Shown here piece after piece: positions 1 through 7,312 of a stretch of DNA of 23,407 nt. This DNA comes from an uncultured Eubacteriales bacterium. Lineage in GTDB: Bacteria; Bacillota; Clostridia; Oscillospirales; Acutalibacteraceae. The stretch spans positions 1 through 23,407 of the forward strand of contig CAKSDF010000015.1 in the NCBI GenBank assembly GCA_934444695.1, written 5' to 3'. The notes under the pieces are model-generated. The model was not told the origin of the DNA and searched no databases. It was given only the letters and a program-made list of their open reading frames with translations. Numbering within the stretch: the first letter of the stretch is position 1; each line of letters begins with the position of its first letter. The translations under genes were made by a program, and so were the position numbers.

Positions 1-277
1 CCGGGAAAACGGCAGCGTTAAGGTGCAAATAAAGGACAAGGGCGATTTTGCCGAGATTTCGGTAGCCGACACCGGCATCGGCATTCCCGAAGACCAAAAG
101 GAACGGGTATTCGAGCGGTTTTTCCGGGTTGATAAAAGCCATTCCAAAGAGGTCGGCGGAACGGGGCTGGGACTTTCGATAGTCAAGCATGCCGTCAAAA
201 ACCTCGGCGGAGAGGTTTCTCTTGAAAGTGAGCTTGACAAAGGCACCACCGTAACCGTCACCATCCCGAAGGAATAA
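1..277 (+). CDS. Sensor histidine kinase, C-terminal fragment (HATPase_c domain)
   Basis: The reading frame is open from base 2, so the gene begins upstream of the window and the first ATG at 23 is internal. The visible part is the end of a GHKL-type ATP-binding domain. The G1 box is DTGIGIP, the F-box region is VFERFFRVD, and the G2 box is GTGLGLSIVKH; together these form the ATP lid and phosphate-binding loops. The protein ends shortly after the last beta strand (TTVTVTIPKE), as is usual for membrane-bound kinases of the PhoR/WalK kind. By family it would autophosphorylate a histidine (not visible here) and pass phosphate to a response regulator, probably encoded upstream. The HSKEVGGTGLGL context resembles PhoR-type kinases, but the sensor part is missing, so no signal can be named. 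Confidence 0.93.
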   Translation, partial: RENGSVKVQIKDKGDFAEISVADTGIGIPEDQKERVFERFFRVDKSHSKEVGGTGLGLSIVKHAVKNLGGEVSLESELDKGTTVTVTIPKE

Positions 278-284
278 ATTTTTT

Positions 285-327
285 AAAGGAACATCAAATG
301 CATTAAAGCTTTGATTGTTCCTTTTTG
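285..327 (+). terminator. Intrinsic terminator after the histidine kinase gene
   Basis: An inverted repeat, GGAACA-TCAAA paired with TTTGA-T-TGTTCC, is followed directly by a run of T. It begins 8 bases after the kinase stop codon and closes that transcription unit on the plus strand. Confidence 0.85.
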
Positions 328-663
328 CTTATATCATCTCGTCGATCGTCGGAAACGCCAATAAAACAGTGTTCCGGCATAAATCACACACAATGGATTT
401 TCTCACAGATACGAAACTATTTTCTACAGCAAGTTCACCCCACCGTGGGGGTTATTATATTCGTTATTTATAGCTTAAACAATTTTTTTAATAGACATTT
501 ACAACCGGCCGACGCACCCATAACGGCCCATAGCAGTATTAACCGTCTGCTGCATCGAGTTGCAGCAACGGCTGATATAGTTCCATATCAATTACCGACA
601 GCACAGCACAACAATTATCAGCACAAAAAATCTTCCAAAGGTTCAAATCAAACAAAATGATTC
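328..663. other. Intergenic stretch with small hairpins, no gene recognised
   Basis: No reading frame here has a Shine-Dalgarno site or a recognisable protein. Three small inverted repeats are visible: CCCCA/TGGGG at 438-450, TGCTGCA/TGCAGCA at 548-567 (7 bp, 6-nt loop), and TGATAT/ATATCA at 573-590. I see no promoter driving them, so their role is unknown. Confidence 0.4.
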
Positions 664-692
664 TTGACAAGACTTTAGATGAATATTATAAT
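664..692 (+). promoter_or_regulatory. Consensus sigma-A promoter
   Basis: TTGACA at 664-669 and TATAAT at 687-692 are separated by exactly 17 bases, so both hexamers match the vegetative consensus perfectly. The predicted start near 699-700 gives a leader of about 25 nt containing AAAGGAG (707-713) before the ATG at 724. Strong constitutive expression of the downstream gene is expected. Confidence 0.93.
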
Positions 693-723
693 AAAGGTAA
701 TCTATAAAAGGAGTGTATGTAAT

Positions 724-1386
724 ATGCGCAGTTATGGTTCATCGGCAGAAGAAGAAATCATGAGAAGCCTTCTCGGCGGTTCTTCTTCATCTTCATCGGG
801 AGATTTCTCCTCGGCAATTTCCATTCTTGCCATCATTTTGGCAATCGCAGCCACCGTTCTCGCCTTTGTTTTCATCCTTTCTAAAAAAGGCAGAGCAAGC
901 CAAAAACCCTTCGTTAAATTCCTTGTTAACGTATGTGATTTCCGCAGCCTCATCATCGAAAAGATCCTTAAGGCCCTCTACATCTTCTCTACCTCCTTCA
1001 CCATTCTCCTCGGCTTCCTCGGAATATTCAATTTCGGCTCCTACGACTACGGCGCAACCCTTCTCCAGAGCCTGCTCACAATGATTCTCGGACCTATCGT
1101 TGTCCGCATCATTTACGAGCTGATCATGCTGGCTGTTCTGGCTGTTAAAAACATCATCCAGATCAACAACAAACTTTCCCAGCTTACCGGAGACGATGCT
1201 TCGGCAAACGTCAGCTTCGACACCGATCTTTCGGCTCTCAAGAAATATGCTCCCACCGCTCCCACACAGCCCGTAGCTCCCGTTGCTCCCGCTGCAGCTC
1301 CCGTTCAGCCTCATATGGTATATTGTGAGAAATGCGGAACTCCCTACGATGAAAATGCCGGCGGATGCCCCAACTGCAACAAGTAA
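724..1386 (+). CDS. DUF4282-type membrane protein with C-terminal zinc ribbon
   Basis: This is a 220-residue membrane protein. The ATG at 724 is chosen over an in-frame ATG at 679 because 679 lies inside the promoter and AAAGGAG (707-713) sits 10 bases before 724. A Ser-rich N-terminus precedes a membrane segment (about residues 31-52). Next comes a two-helix membrane domain (about 62-150) with the pattern FRSLIIEKILKALY ... LGPIVVRIIYELIML, which resembles DUF4282. A Pro/Ala-rich spacer (about 175-198) leads to a terminal zinc ribbon with Cys at about 201, 204, 215 and 218 (CxxC-x10-CxxC). The gene is monocistronic, between its own promoter and a terminator. Its function is unknown; the zinc ribbon suggests a cytoplasmic interaction module. 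The DUF4282 match is from memory of the family pattern. Confidence 0.88.
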   Translation: MRSYGSSAEEEIMRSLLGGSSSSSSGDFSSAISILAIILAIAATVLAFVFILSKKGRASQKPFVKFLVNVCDFRSLIIEKILKALYIFSTSFTILLGFLGIFNFGSYDYGATLLQSLLTMILGPIVVRIIYELIMLAVLAVKNIIQINNKLSQLTGDDASANVSFDTDLSALKKYAPTAPTQPVAPVAPAAAPVQPHMVYCEKCGTPYDENAGGCPNCNK

Positions 1387-1432
1387 TTAAGGGACGCATA
1401 ATCAGCAAAACATAAAACAAAGCACAAAACAA

Positions 1433-1474
1433 AACACCGCTCACGGTCGAGAAACGGCTGTGAGCGGTGTTTTT
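1433..1474. terminator. Bidirectional intrinsic terminator between convergent genes
   Basis: AACACCGCTCAC and GTGAGCGGTGTT form a 12-bp stem with a T run on the plus strand, and T-rich sequence also follows the stem on the minus strand. It ends the DUF4282 gene from the left and can end the znuA-rarA operon from the right, about 140 bases past the rarA stop. Confidence 0.9.
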
Positions 1475-1611
1475 GATTATCAAGTAAATTTTATTGAATC
1501 GGCTTTAAATGTTTGCGAAAGGCACCATTTCCTCGCGCAATTGCAGAAGGAACCGTTAATGGCCTCGTTTAAAGAAAGGGCAGCTATATGCGTTGCAGTT
1601 GAATCGACTTT

Positions 1612-2880
1612 CTACTTTCGGCCCTTTCGTTTTTTGAGGTTTTCGTAAAATGCCTGTTCGTTTTTATTGTCTCCCGGTTTATAATAAACCGTGTTTTTAA
1701 GACTATCGGGAAGATATTGCTGCTCGACATAATGATTTTCAAAGTCGTGGGGATAAAGGTATCCCTGACCCTTTTTCTCGGCGTCCTCACCGTCGAAATG
1801 CTTGTTCTGAAGGCACCGGGGCACAGGTCCCGCCTTTCCGTTTTCCACATCCCTTTGAGCCGCCGCAACGGCAAGATAGCCTGAATTTGATTTCGGCGAC
1901 AGAGCGATGAGAATGGCGGCATCGGCAAGGGGCAGCCGCGCTTCGGGCATTCCAAGCTGCAGCGCCATATCCACCGCCGACTTAACAATGGGGATTATCT
2001 GAGGATATGCAAGTCCCACGTCCTCACAGGCGGCGCACATAAGTCTGCGGCAGGCCGACGGCATATCCCCCGCAAGAAGTATTCTCGAAAGATAATGCAC
2101 CGCCGCGTCGGGATCGGAGCCTCTCAGCGACTTGTGCAGTGCGGAAATGCAGTCGTAGTGCTCGTCCCCCGTTCGGTCATACCGCTGAGCCGAGTTTTTG
2201 GTAAGCTCCTCCACAAGCTCGGTAGATATAAGGGCAGGATCCTGTCCTGCGGGACAGGCAAGCATACACATCTCGCATATACCGATCGCCTTTCGGACAT
2301 CTCCGCCGCAGGCATCGGCTATCTTGCTTTTTGCGGCGTCGGAAAGCTCCACTGCCACGCCGTTTTCCTCGGCCAGAATGTCAAAGGCACGGGTTATCGC
2401 GGGTTTAACGTCCTCGGGGGTGACAGGCTTAAATTCAAAAACGCTGCATCGGCTGAGCAGGGCGTTATAGATATAAAAATAGGGGTTTTCGGTGGTGGAT
2501 GCAATCAGCGTTATGCCCCCGTTTTCCACCGTTTCGAGAAGGGATTGCTGCTGCTTTTTGGTGAAATACTGAATCTCGTCCAGATATAGAAGTATTCCTC
2601 CCGGTGCGGCGAGGGTGCCTATCTGGGAAATAACATCTTTAATGTCGGAGGTGGAGGCGTTTGTGCAATTGAGCCGACAAAGCTTCCGGTCGGTTTTTGC
2701 GGCGATAATGGAGGCAAGGGTGGTCTTTCCCGTGCCCGAAGGGCCGTAAAAAATGAGATTGGGAATGTCGCCCGATTCGATTATGTTGCGCAGGGCCTTA
2801 CCCTTACCGATGAGATGGGCCTGTCCCACCATTTGGTCAAGAGTTTTCGGACGTATACGATCGGCCAAAGGAGCGCGCAT
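1612..2880 (-). CDS. rarA: Replication-associated recombination protein A (RarA/MgsA AAA+ ATPase)
   Basis: This 422-residue protein has the length and order of the RarA/MgsA/WRNIP1 family: an AAA+ ATPase related to clamp loaders, then a helical C-terminal tetramerisation domain. Walker A is GPSGTGKTT (about residues 46-54), Walker B is LLYLDEIQ (D101-E102), and IASTTENPYF lies in the sensor region. The N-terminus (LADRIRPKTLDQMVGQAHL) is typical. The family acts in the cytoplasm at stalled replication forks and gaps. The ATG at 2880 is preceded by GGGAGG, which abuts the bioY stop codon 15 bases upstream, so this is the last gene of the operon. Its grouping with transport genes is probably incidental. 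No truncation is seen; the second Pro of the usual GPPGTGKT loop is Ser. Confidence 0.96.
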   Translation of the reverse strand: MRAPLADRIRPKTLDQMVGQAHLIGKGKALRNIIESGDIPNLIFYGPSGTGKTTLASIIAAKTDRKLCRLNCTNASTSDIKDVISQIGTLAAPGGILLYLDEIQYFTKKQQQSLLETVENGGITLIASTTENPYFYIYNALLSRCSVFEFKPVTPEDVKPAITRAFDILAEENGVAVELSDAAKSKIADACGGDVRKAIGICEMCMLACPAGQDPALISTELVEELTKNSAQRYDRTGDEHYDCISALHKSLRGSDPDAAVHYLSRILLAGDMPSACRRLMCAACEDVGLAYPQIIPIVKSAVDMALQLGMPEARLPLADAAILIALSPKSNSGYLAVAAAQRDVENGKAGPVPRCLQNKHFDGEDAEKKGQGYLYPHDFENHYVEQQYLPDSLKNTVYYKPGDNKNEQAFYENLKKRKGRK

Positions 2881-2895
2881 TTTTCCTAACCTCCC

Positions 2896-3426
2896 TTAAG
2901 AAAATATTTTTTCAAGTCTCGGTTTTATGATGAGCGTCAGCCCGCAGGCGGCCGCTATCTTTACCGCGTCGCCCAAAAGGAAGGGCACAACGCACACACC
3001 GAGAGCATACATAACGCCCTTTCCGGTAAGGGCCAAAAACCAGGCCGTTCCGAAGGCGTAAAGCACTACCGTTCCCGCAATACAGGAAACGGGAAGCATA
3101 ATTTTTCTGTCACAAAATTTCAGCAAAAGCCCGATGACCAAAACGCAGGGAATGTATCCGATTATGTATCCGCCGGTCATTCCCACAAGCTTTTGAAATC
3201 CCCCTTCAAATCCCGCAAAAACCGGCACTCCCACCGCTCCCAGCAGTATGTAAACCGCCGTTGCGGGCAAGGAAACGCTTAATTTTGCCGAGGTAGCGGT
3301 AAAATATACGGCCAGCGTGGCAAGGGAAACAGGCACGGGACCTATCTGCAAAGAAAATGGCGCAGCAACGCACAAAAGCGCCGCAAAAAGCGCCGTAAGC
3401 ACGGTGGTTCTTGTCTTTTTGCTCAT
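2896..3426 (-). CDS. bioY: BioY-family biotin transporter (ECF substrate-binding S component)
   Basis: This is a 176-residue integral membrane protein with about six hydrophobic segments, the normal size of a BioY S component. Visible family signatures are GVPVFAG followed by GGFQKLVGMTGGYIIGY, and near the C-terminus FLLGDAVKIAAA, which keeps the GDxxK pair used for biotin binding. The usual GPTGGY is GMTGGY here. BioY captures biotin and normally works with the shared energising module EcfA-EcfA'-EcfT, which is not in this window. Its start overlaps the znuB stop by 4 bases (ATGA), so translation is likely coupled to the zinc transporter genes. The family call is firm, but the substrate is inferred. 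Confidence 0.93.
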   Translation of the reverse strand: MSKKTRTTVLTALFAALLCVAAPFSLQIGPVPVSLATLAVYFTATSAKLSVSLPATAVYILLGAVGVPVFAGFEGGFQKLVGMTGGYIIGYIPCVLVIGLLLKFCDRKIMLPVSCIAGTVVLYAFGTAWFLALTGKGVMYALGVCVVPFLLGDAVKIAAACGLTLIIKPRLEKIFS

Positions 3427-4238
3427 AATTTCTTCACCTTAGAAACAATAGCGGCAGCAAGCAATGCTATCATATTAACGGCCACGATGGAAGCGCCCAC
3501 AGGCAGATTTAAGAAGAAGGATAAGCACAGTCCGAGAAGGAAGCACACCACCGATACCATCGACGAAACAACCACCACCGATTTAAAGCTTTTGACCAGC
3601 CGCTTTGATATGATGGCGGGGAAAATTATAAGACTTGCAATGAGCAGGGTGCCCATCATCCTCATACCGATAACCACCGTCACGGCGGTCAGGAAGGATA
3701 TAAAGAACTGATAAAGTGTAACGTTTATTCCGCAGGCCTTGGCATAAACCTCGTCGTAGGTCACCATAAACAGGCGGTTATAAAGCAGTATAAAGGCCAC
3801 AATGACCACCAGTCCGAGAATTATGCTGAGCACAAGGTCGGTGTCGGTTGTGCCGAGAATGCTTCCGAACATATAGCTGTACACATCGACGCTCATTCCG
3901 CCCGAAAGGTAGGTTATTATTATGCCGAGGGACAAGGCTCCGGTTGAAACCACGCCGATAGCGGTATCACCGTTTCCGCCGCTCTTTTGGCTTATGAGCA
4001 TAATGGCAAATGAGGCCGCCGCCACAATGGGCATGGAAACATAAATGGGCGACCATCCGAGGGCGATGGCAAGTGACAGAGAAGCAAATCCGATATCCGC
4101 AAGGCCGTGGCCGATGAGGGCATAGCGCTTGAGCACCAGTATCACGCCCAGCAGCGCCGCACATATGGATATGACCGTTCCGACAATGAGGGCGCGGGTC
4201 ATAAAGGGCTGGGAAAGCGCCGCCAAAAACTCACTCAT
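3423..4238 (-). CDS. znuB: Zinc/manganese-type ABC transporter permease (ZnuB-like)
   Basis: This 271-residue polytopic membrane protein belongs to the ABC-3 permease family. The start is taken at the ATG at 4238 (MSEFLAALSQPFMTRALI), with GGGGGTG just upstream. An ATG 15 codons earlier lies inside znuC and has no ribosome site. About eight hydrophobic helices are visible, with family patterns such as VLKRYALIGHGLADIGFA and MRMMGTLLIASLIIFPA. It forms the membrane channel for the substrate delivered by ZnuA and is powered by ZnuC. The start overlaps the znuC stop by 8 bases and the end overlaps bioY by 4. Zinc is preferred over manganese because of the ZnuA subtype, but sequence alone does not exclude manganese. 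Confidence 0.94.
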   Translation of the reverse strand: MSEFLAALSQPFMTRALIVGTVISICAALLGVILVLKRYALIGHGLADIGFASLSLAIALGWSPIYVSMPIVAAASFAIMLISQKSGGNGDTAIGVVSTGALSLGIIITYLSGGMSVDVYSYMFGSILGTTDTDLVLSIILGLVVIVAFILLYNRLFMVTYDEVYAKACGINVTLYQFFISFLTAVTVVIGMRMMGTLLIASLIIFPAIISKRLVKSFKSVVVVSSMVSVVCFLLGLCLSFFLNLPVGASIVAVNMIALLAAAIVSKVKKL

Positions 4239-4923
4239 GCTTGCACCCCCTGTGATGATGGTAAAAATGCCATGCCTCGGCATTTCCGTCGAATTCTATT
4301 TTCTGATTGATAACGATAACACGGTCGGCGTATTTGCCGATCTCCTCCATATCGTGGGAAACCATAACCACCGTCATACCGTCGGCGTTAAACTGCTTGA
4401 GCATCGTGTAGATTTCGGCCGAGATGTTGGCATCAAGTCCCGCACAAGGCTCGTCGAGAAACAAAAGCTTGGGCTTTCGGCAGATCGATCGGGCAAGCAT
4501 AACCCTTTGCTGCTGACCGCCCGAAAGGCCGCCGATGCGCTTGTCGGCGATGGACTGTATGCCCATTTTTTCTATAGCCGCCCCTGCAAGCGCCTTATCT
4601 TCTTTTGAATAGAAGGTGGAAAAACGCCTTCCGCTTTTTTGGGTGCCGGTCAGCACTACCTCTTTTACCGTTGCGGGGAATCCCTTCTCCACGGGATTTT
4701 GCTGAGGGAGATATGAAATCTCATCGGGCGAAAGAGGAGTATACACACTGCCGCTGTCGGTTGGCACAAGGCCCATTACGGCCTTTAACAGGGTGGATTT
4801 TCCCGATCCGTTGTTTCCCACAAGGCATAAGTACTGCCCCTGTTCCACGTCGAGAGAGACGTCCTGTAAAGCCGGAATACGCCCGTATGATACGGTTAGA
4901 TTTTTTACCGAAAGGATGTTCAT
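4231..4923 (-). CDS. znuC: Zinc ABC transporter ATP-binding protein (ZnuC-like)
   Basis: This is a 230-residue cytoplasmic ABC ATPase. Walker A is GNNGSGKST (residues 36-44), the Q-loop lies in YLPQQNP (Q74), the signature is LSGGQQQR (133-140), Walker B is LLFLDEP (E158), and the switch histidine is in VSHD (H190). All catalytic motifs are intact. The C-terminus is histidine-rich (AWHFYHHHRGCKHE, about 217-230), which could bind zinc. The start overlaps the znuA stop as TAATG, and the end overlaps the znuB start by 8 bases. Position between a metal-binding lipoprotein and an ABC-3 permease fixes its role as the energiser of that importer. Confidence 0.95.
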   Translation of the reverse strand: MNILSVKNLTVSYGRIPALQDVSLDVEQGQYLCLVGNNGSGKSTLLKAVMGLVPTDSGSVYTPLSPDEISYLPQQNPVEKGFPATVKEVVLTGTQKSGRRFSTFYSKEDKALAGAAIEKMGIQSIADKRIGGLSGGQQQRVMLARSICRKPKLLFLDEPCAGLDANISAEIYTMLKQFNADGMTVVMVSHDMEEIGKYADRVIVINQKIEFDGNAEAWHFYHHHRGCKHE

Positions 4924-5855
4924 TAGGCAAGACCCTTCTTCAGATTTTCCAGATTTCTTTTCATAATGTCCACAAAGGAAACGCCGCTTTCAAAATCCTC
5001 TTTGGAAAGATTATGGGCGGTGCTGAACTCGGCAAGAGAGCAACCGGCAGCGTCGGCAATCGACCGCGCAACCTTGGGGTCGGCAAGCTCCTCGTGGAAG
5101 ATATACTTTGCTCCCGAGGCCTTTATGTCCTCGGTTATTTTGGCGACGGTTTTGGAGCTCGGCTCCACATCGGTGGTGCAGGAATTATAAACCGTTTCGT
5201 ATTTAAGGTTATAGGCATCGGTAAAATATTTATAGGCAAACCGCCCACCGAAGAATATCTTTTTGTCTCCCGCATTTTGCACCGTTTGCTTAAACTGCTC
5301 GTCAAGATCATTAAGCTCGGCCTTTAATGCGTCGGCGTTTTTGGTGTAATAATCCTTGTTTTCGGGCTGTTTTCCGCAAAGAGCCGAGTTTATTTCGTCG
5401 GCCATAATAACGGCGTTTTTCATATCCAGCCACATATGAGGATCCTTTTCGTCCCCATCGATGTCGTCCTTAAGGGTGACGGCCGAGGAAAGGTCGATAA
5501 CGGCAGTTTTTTGTCCCACCGAGGCGCTCGAAAGCACCCGCTTAACCCAAGGCTCCATTCCGTCTCCGGTGTAAAGGAACAGATCACAGCTGCCGATGGC
5601 CGAAATATCCTGAATGGTGGGGTCATAGGAATGAGCCTCCACACCGGGCGACAACAGAAGCTTAACATCGGCCTTATCACCCGCTATTTTTTTGGCAAAA
5701 TCATATTGAGGGAAAAGCGTGGTCACGATGCTTAAGGTAGTTTCTCCGCCTTGCTCGGGATTTTGTTCCTGCTCCCCGCTTTTGCAGGAAGAAAGACAAA
5801 ACATTACGGAAACGGCAAGAGCGGCCGCCGCAAAACGGCAAAAAAGTTTTTTCAT
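4923..5855 (-). CDS. znuA: Zinc ABC transporter substrate-binding lipoprotein (ZnuA/AdcA-like)
   Basis: This 310-residue protein has a lipoprotein signal peptide with lipobox LSSC (modified Cys24), so it should be anchored outside the membrane. It belongs to the cluster A-I metal-binding family. Two expected metal ligands are visible: His75 in GVEAHSYDP and His140 in DPHMWLD. The position of the third family histidine reads FFGGRFAYKYF, with no His; this resembles a Clostridia subtype in which a later His (FHEE or TAHNLS) may take over, which is inference. The ATG at 5855 has AGGAG upstream. It is the first gene of the znuACB-bioY-rarA operon and has an inverted repeat at its promoter. Manganese is a less likely substrate. 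Confidence 0.94.
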   Translation of the reverse strand: MKKLFCRFAAAALAVSVMFCLSSCKSGEQEQNPEQGGETTLSIVTTLFPQYDFAKKIAGDKADVKLLLSPGVEAHSYDPTIQDISAIGSCDLFLYTGDGMEPWVKRVLSSASVGQKTAVIDLSSAVTLKDDIDGDEKDPHMWLDMKNAVIMADEINSALCGKQPENKDYYTKNADALKAELNDLDEQFKQTVQNAGDKKIFFGGRFAYKYFTDAYNLKYETVYNSCTTDVEPSSKTVAKITEDIKASGAKYIFHEELADPKVARSIADAAGCSLAEFSTAHNLSKEDFESGVSFVDIMKRNLENLKKGLA

Positions 5856-5889
5856 AAAAAATACTCCTGATATAAAAAGATAAAATTAA

Positions 5890-5904
5890 TGTCAACCGGG
5901 TTAA
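5890..5904 (-). promoter_or_regulatory. Inverted repeat overlapping a -35-like element upstream of znuA
   Basis: On the minus strand, TTGACA (5895-5890) overlaps the imperfect palindrome TTAACC-C-GGTTGA (5904-5892), in which one of six pairs mismatches. The -10 element is not clear at normal spacing. The half-sites resemble the TTAAC...GTTAA boxes bound by AdcR/MarR-type metal regulators, so this is a candidate zinc-responsive operator rather than a proven one. Confidence 0.4.
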
Positions 5905-6082
5905 ACAGCTAAAAGAAACAGCCCTGCCAAGATACAATGCGCAAAACCGACAGGCGATCGGTATGACAACTCAGGCAGCTATGCCCGGTAACTAAACGTA
6001 ATCCCCATGACCAATCAGTCTGACAGCCGGAGGTCATGCCCGGCAATTAAGTATGGCAGCCCGCCCAGTCAGCCGCACGGTA

Positions 6083-6102
6083 CAATCGGCAGCTCAGCCG
6101 AT
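6083..6102 (-). terminator. Weak hairpin after tsaD
   Basis: ATCGGC and GCCGAT pair around a 6-base loop shortly after the tsaD stop. There is no real T run behind it, so it may be only a stabilising 3' hairpin. The rest of 5905-6111 contains only a loose duplication of an ATGCCCGG(T/C)AA(C/T)TAA-like phrase. Confidence 0.3.
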
Positions 6103-6111
6103 AATCCCGCG

Positions 6112-7116
6112 TCAATCCTCGATATTCTTGGTGGCGACGGCGTTAAGCCCCATATCCGCCCGGTTTCCGGCAAGCAGTTCATAATATCCCTGAACCCCCA
6201 CCATGGCGGCGTTGTCTCCGCAGTATTTAAGCTCGGGAAGAAACAGCCTTTTGCCCGACTTTTCGCAGCTTTCAAGAAGCATCCTTCTAAGCAGCGAATT
6301 GGCCGAAACTCCGCCCGCAACGGCTATTTTATCAAAGCCCTGCTGCTTGGCGCAAAGCATGGTTTTTTCCACGCATATGCCGCACACCTTTTGCCGAACG
6401 GCAGCCGACAGATCCTCTTTTGAATAGCTTTGGTTTTTCTGGGCGGCGTTATGTATTGTATTTATGACGGCGGTTTTAAGTCCCGAAAAGCTGAAATCGA
6501 AAACGCTTCCGTCCACCGAAGGGGTTGGAAGCTTATATTTGGACGGATCGCCCTTTTCGGCCACAATGTCAAGCTCCACCCCACCGGGATAGCTCATTCC
6601 CATGGCGCGGGCGGTTTTGTCGAAGCATTCTCCCGCCGCATCGTCCCGCGTTTTTCCCAGCACGCGGAATTTTGTATAATCGTCCACCGCCACGATCTGG
6701 GTGTTTCCGCCCGAGACCACAAGACAGAGAAAGGGCGGTTCAAGGTCGGGATGGGTAATATAGTTTGCCGCAATGTGCGAGCGCAGATGATGCACCCCGC
6801 AAAGAGGTTTGTTTGATGAAAGGCACAGTCCCTTTGCAAAATTGACTCCCACGAGAAGCGAGCCTATAAGCCCCGGATACGCGGTGACAGCCACGGCGTC
6901 GATGCCGTCAATTGTCAGTCCCGCCGAGCTTAACGCCTTTTCGGTAACGGCGCAAATGCTCTCGGTGTGCTGACGGGAGGCGATTTCCGGCACCACACCG
7001 CCGAACACCCTATGGGTCATTATCTGGGAAGCGACGGCGGTGGACAGCACCTTTCTGCCCTCGGTAACGGCAGCGGCGGTATCGTCGCAGGAGGATTCTA
7101 TTGCGAGAATTTTCAT
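6112..7116 (-). CDS. tsaD: tRNA N6-adenosine threonylcarbamoyltransferase
   Basis: This 334-residue cytoplasmic enzyme has the full TsaD/Kae1 length. It transfers threonylcarbamoyl from TC-AMP to A37 of ANN-reading tRNAs, with TsaB and TsaE as partners (neither is in this window). The N-terminus MKILAIESSCDDTAAAV is diagnostic. The metal-binding HxxxH motif is H110-L-R-S-H114, and SGGNTQIV, YPGGVELD and VAGGVSANS are standard ASKHA-fold motifs. The ATG at 7116 has a weak AAAGGA site about 13 bases upstream. An unusual 16-bp tandem repeat lies just upstream. No frameshift or missing key residue is seen. Confidence 0.97.
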   Translation of the reverse strand: MKILAIESSCDDTAAAVTEGRKVLSTAVASQIMTHRVFGGVVPEIASRQHTESICAVTEKALSSAGLTIDGIDAVAVTAYPGLIGSLLVGVNFAKGLCLSSNKPLCGVHHLRSHIAANYITHPDLEPPFLCLVVSGGNTQIVAVDDYTKFRVLGKTRDDAAGECFDKTARAMGMSYPGGVELDIVAEKGDPSKYKLPTPSVDGSVFDFSFSGLKTAVINTIHNAAQKNQSYSKEDLSAAVRQKVCGICVEKTMLCAKQQGFDKIAVAGGVSANSLLRRMLLESCEKSGKRLFLPELKYCGDNAAMVGVQGYYELLAGNRADMGLNAVATKNIED

Positions 7117-7128
7117 ATTTCGGTCAAT

Positions 7129-7224
7129 TTCCTTTGCTGGTTATTTGCTTTGCTGACGAATTGCTTTGCCGACAAATTGCTTTGCTGATGAATTGCTTTG
7201 CTGATGAATTGCTTTGCCGACAAA
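7129..7224 (-). repeat. 16-bp tandem repeat upstream of tsaD (five clear units plus one degenerate)
   Basis: Five head-to-tail 16-bp units occupy 7145-7160, 7161-7176, 7177-7192, 7193-7208 and 7209-7224. Each reads TTGCTTTGC(T/C)GA(C/T)(G/A)AA on the plus strand, in the order A-B-C-C-B. A degenerate unit (7129-7144) runs into the tsaD ribosome-binding region. The unit is not a multiple of three, so it is not a protein repeat. On the minus strand it would lie in the tsaD leader. Confidence 0.9.
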
Positions 7225-7312
7225 TTGATTTACGCTTTACCGTGATTTACTTTAAAGGGACTTCACAAATCAATATCGGCAAGTCCTTTTTGACAGAGCT
7301 TTTTGTTAAAGC

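Noticed and set aside
325..660. 111-codon plus-strand reading frame after the kinase terminator
   Set aside because: There is no Shine-Dalgarno site or promoter, it starts inside the terminator tail, and the composition is not protein-like.
679..723. Earlier ATG for the DUF4282 protein
   Set aside because: It lies between the -35 and -10 elements of the promoter and would not be on the transcript.
4239..4283. Earlier ATG for znuB
   Set aside because: It adds 15 residues inside znuC without a ribosome site, whereas the ATG at 4238 has GGGGGTG at the right spacing and a typical N-terminus.
7129..7224. CRISPR array
   Set aside because: The 16-bp units are directly adjacent with no spacers, and no cas gene is in the window.
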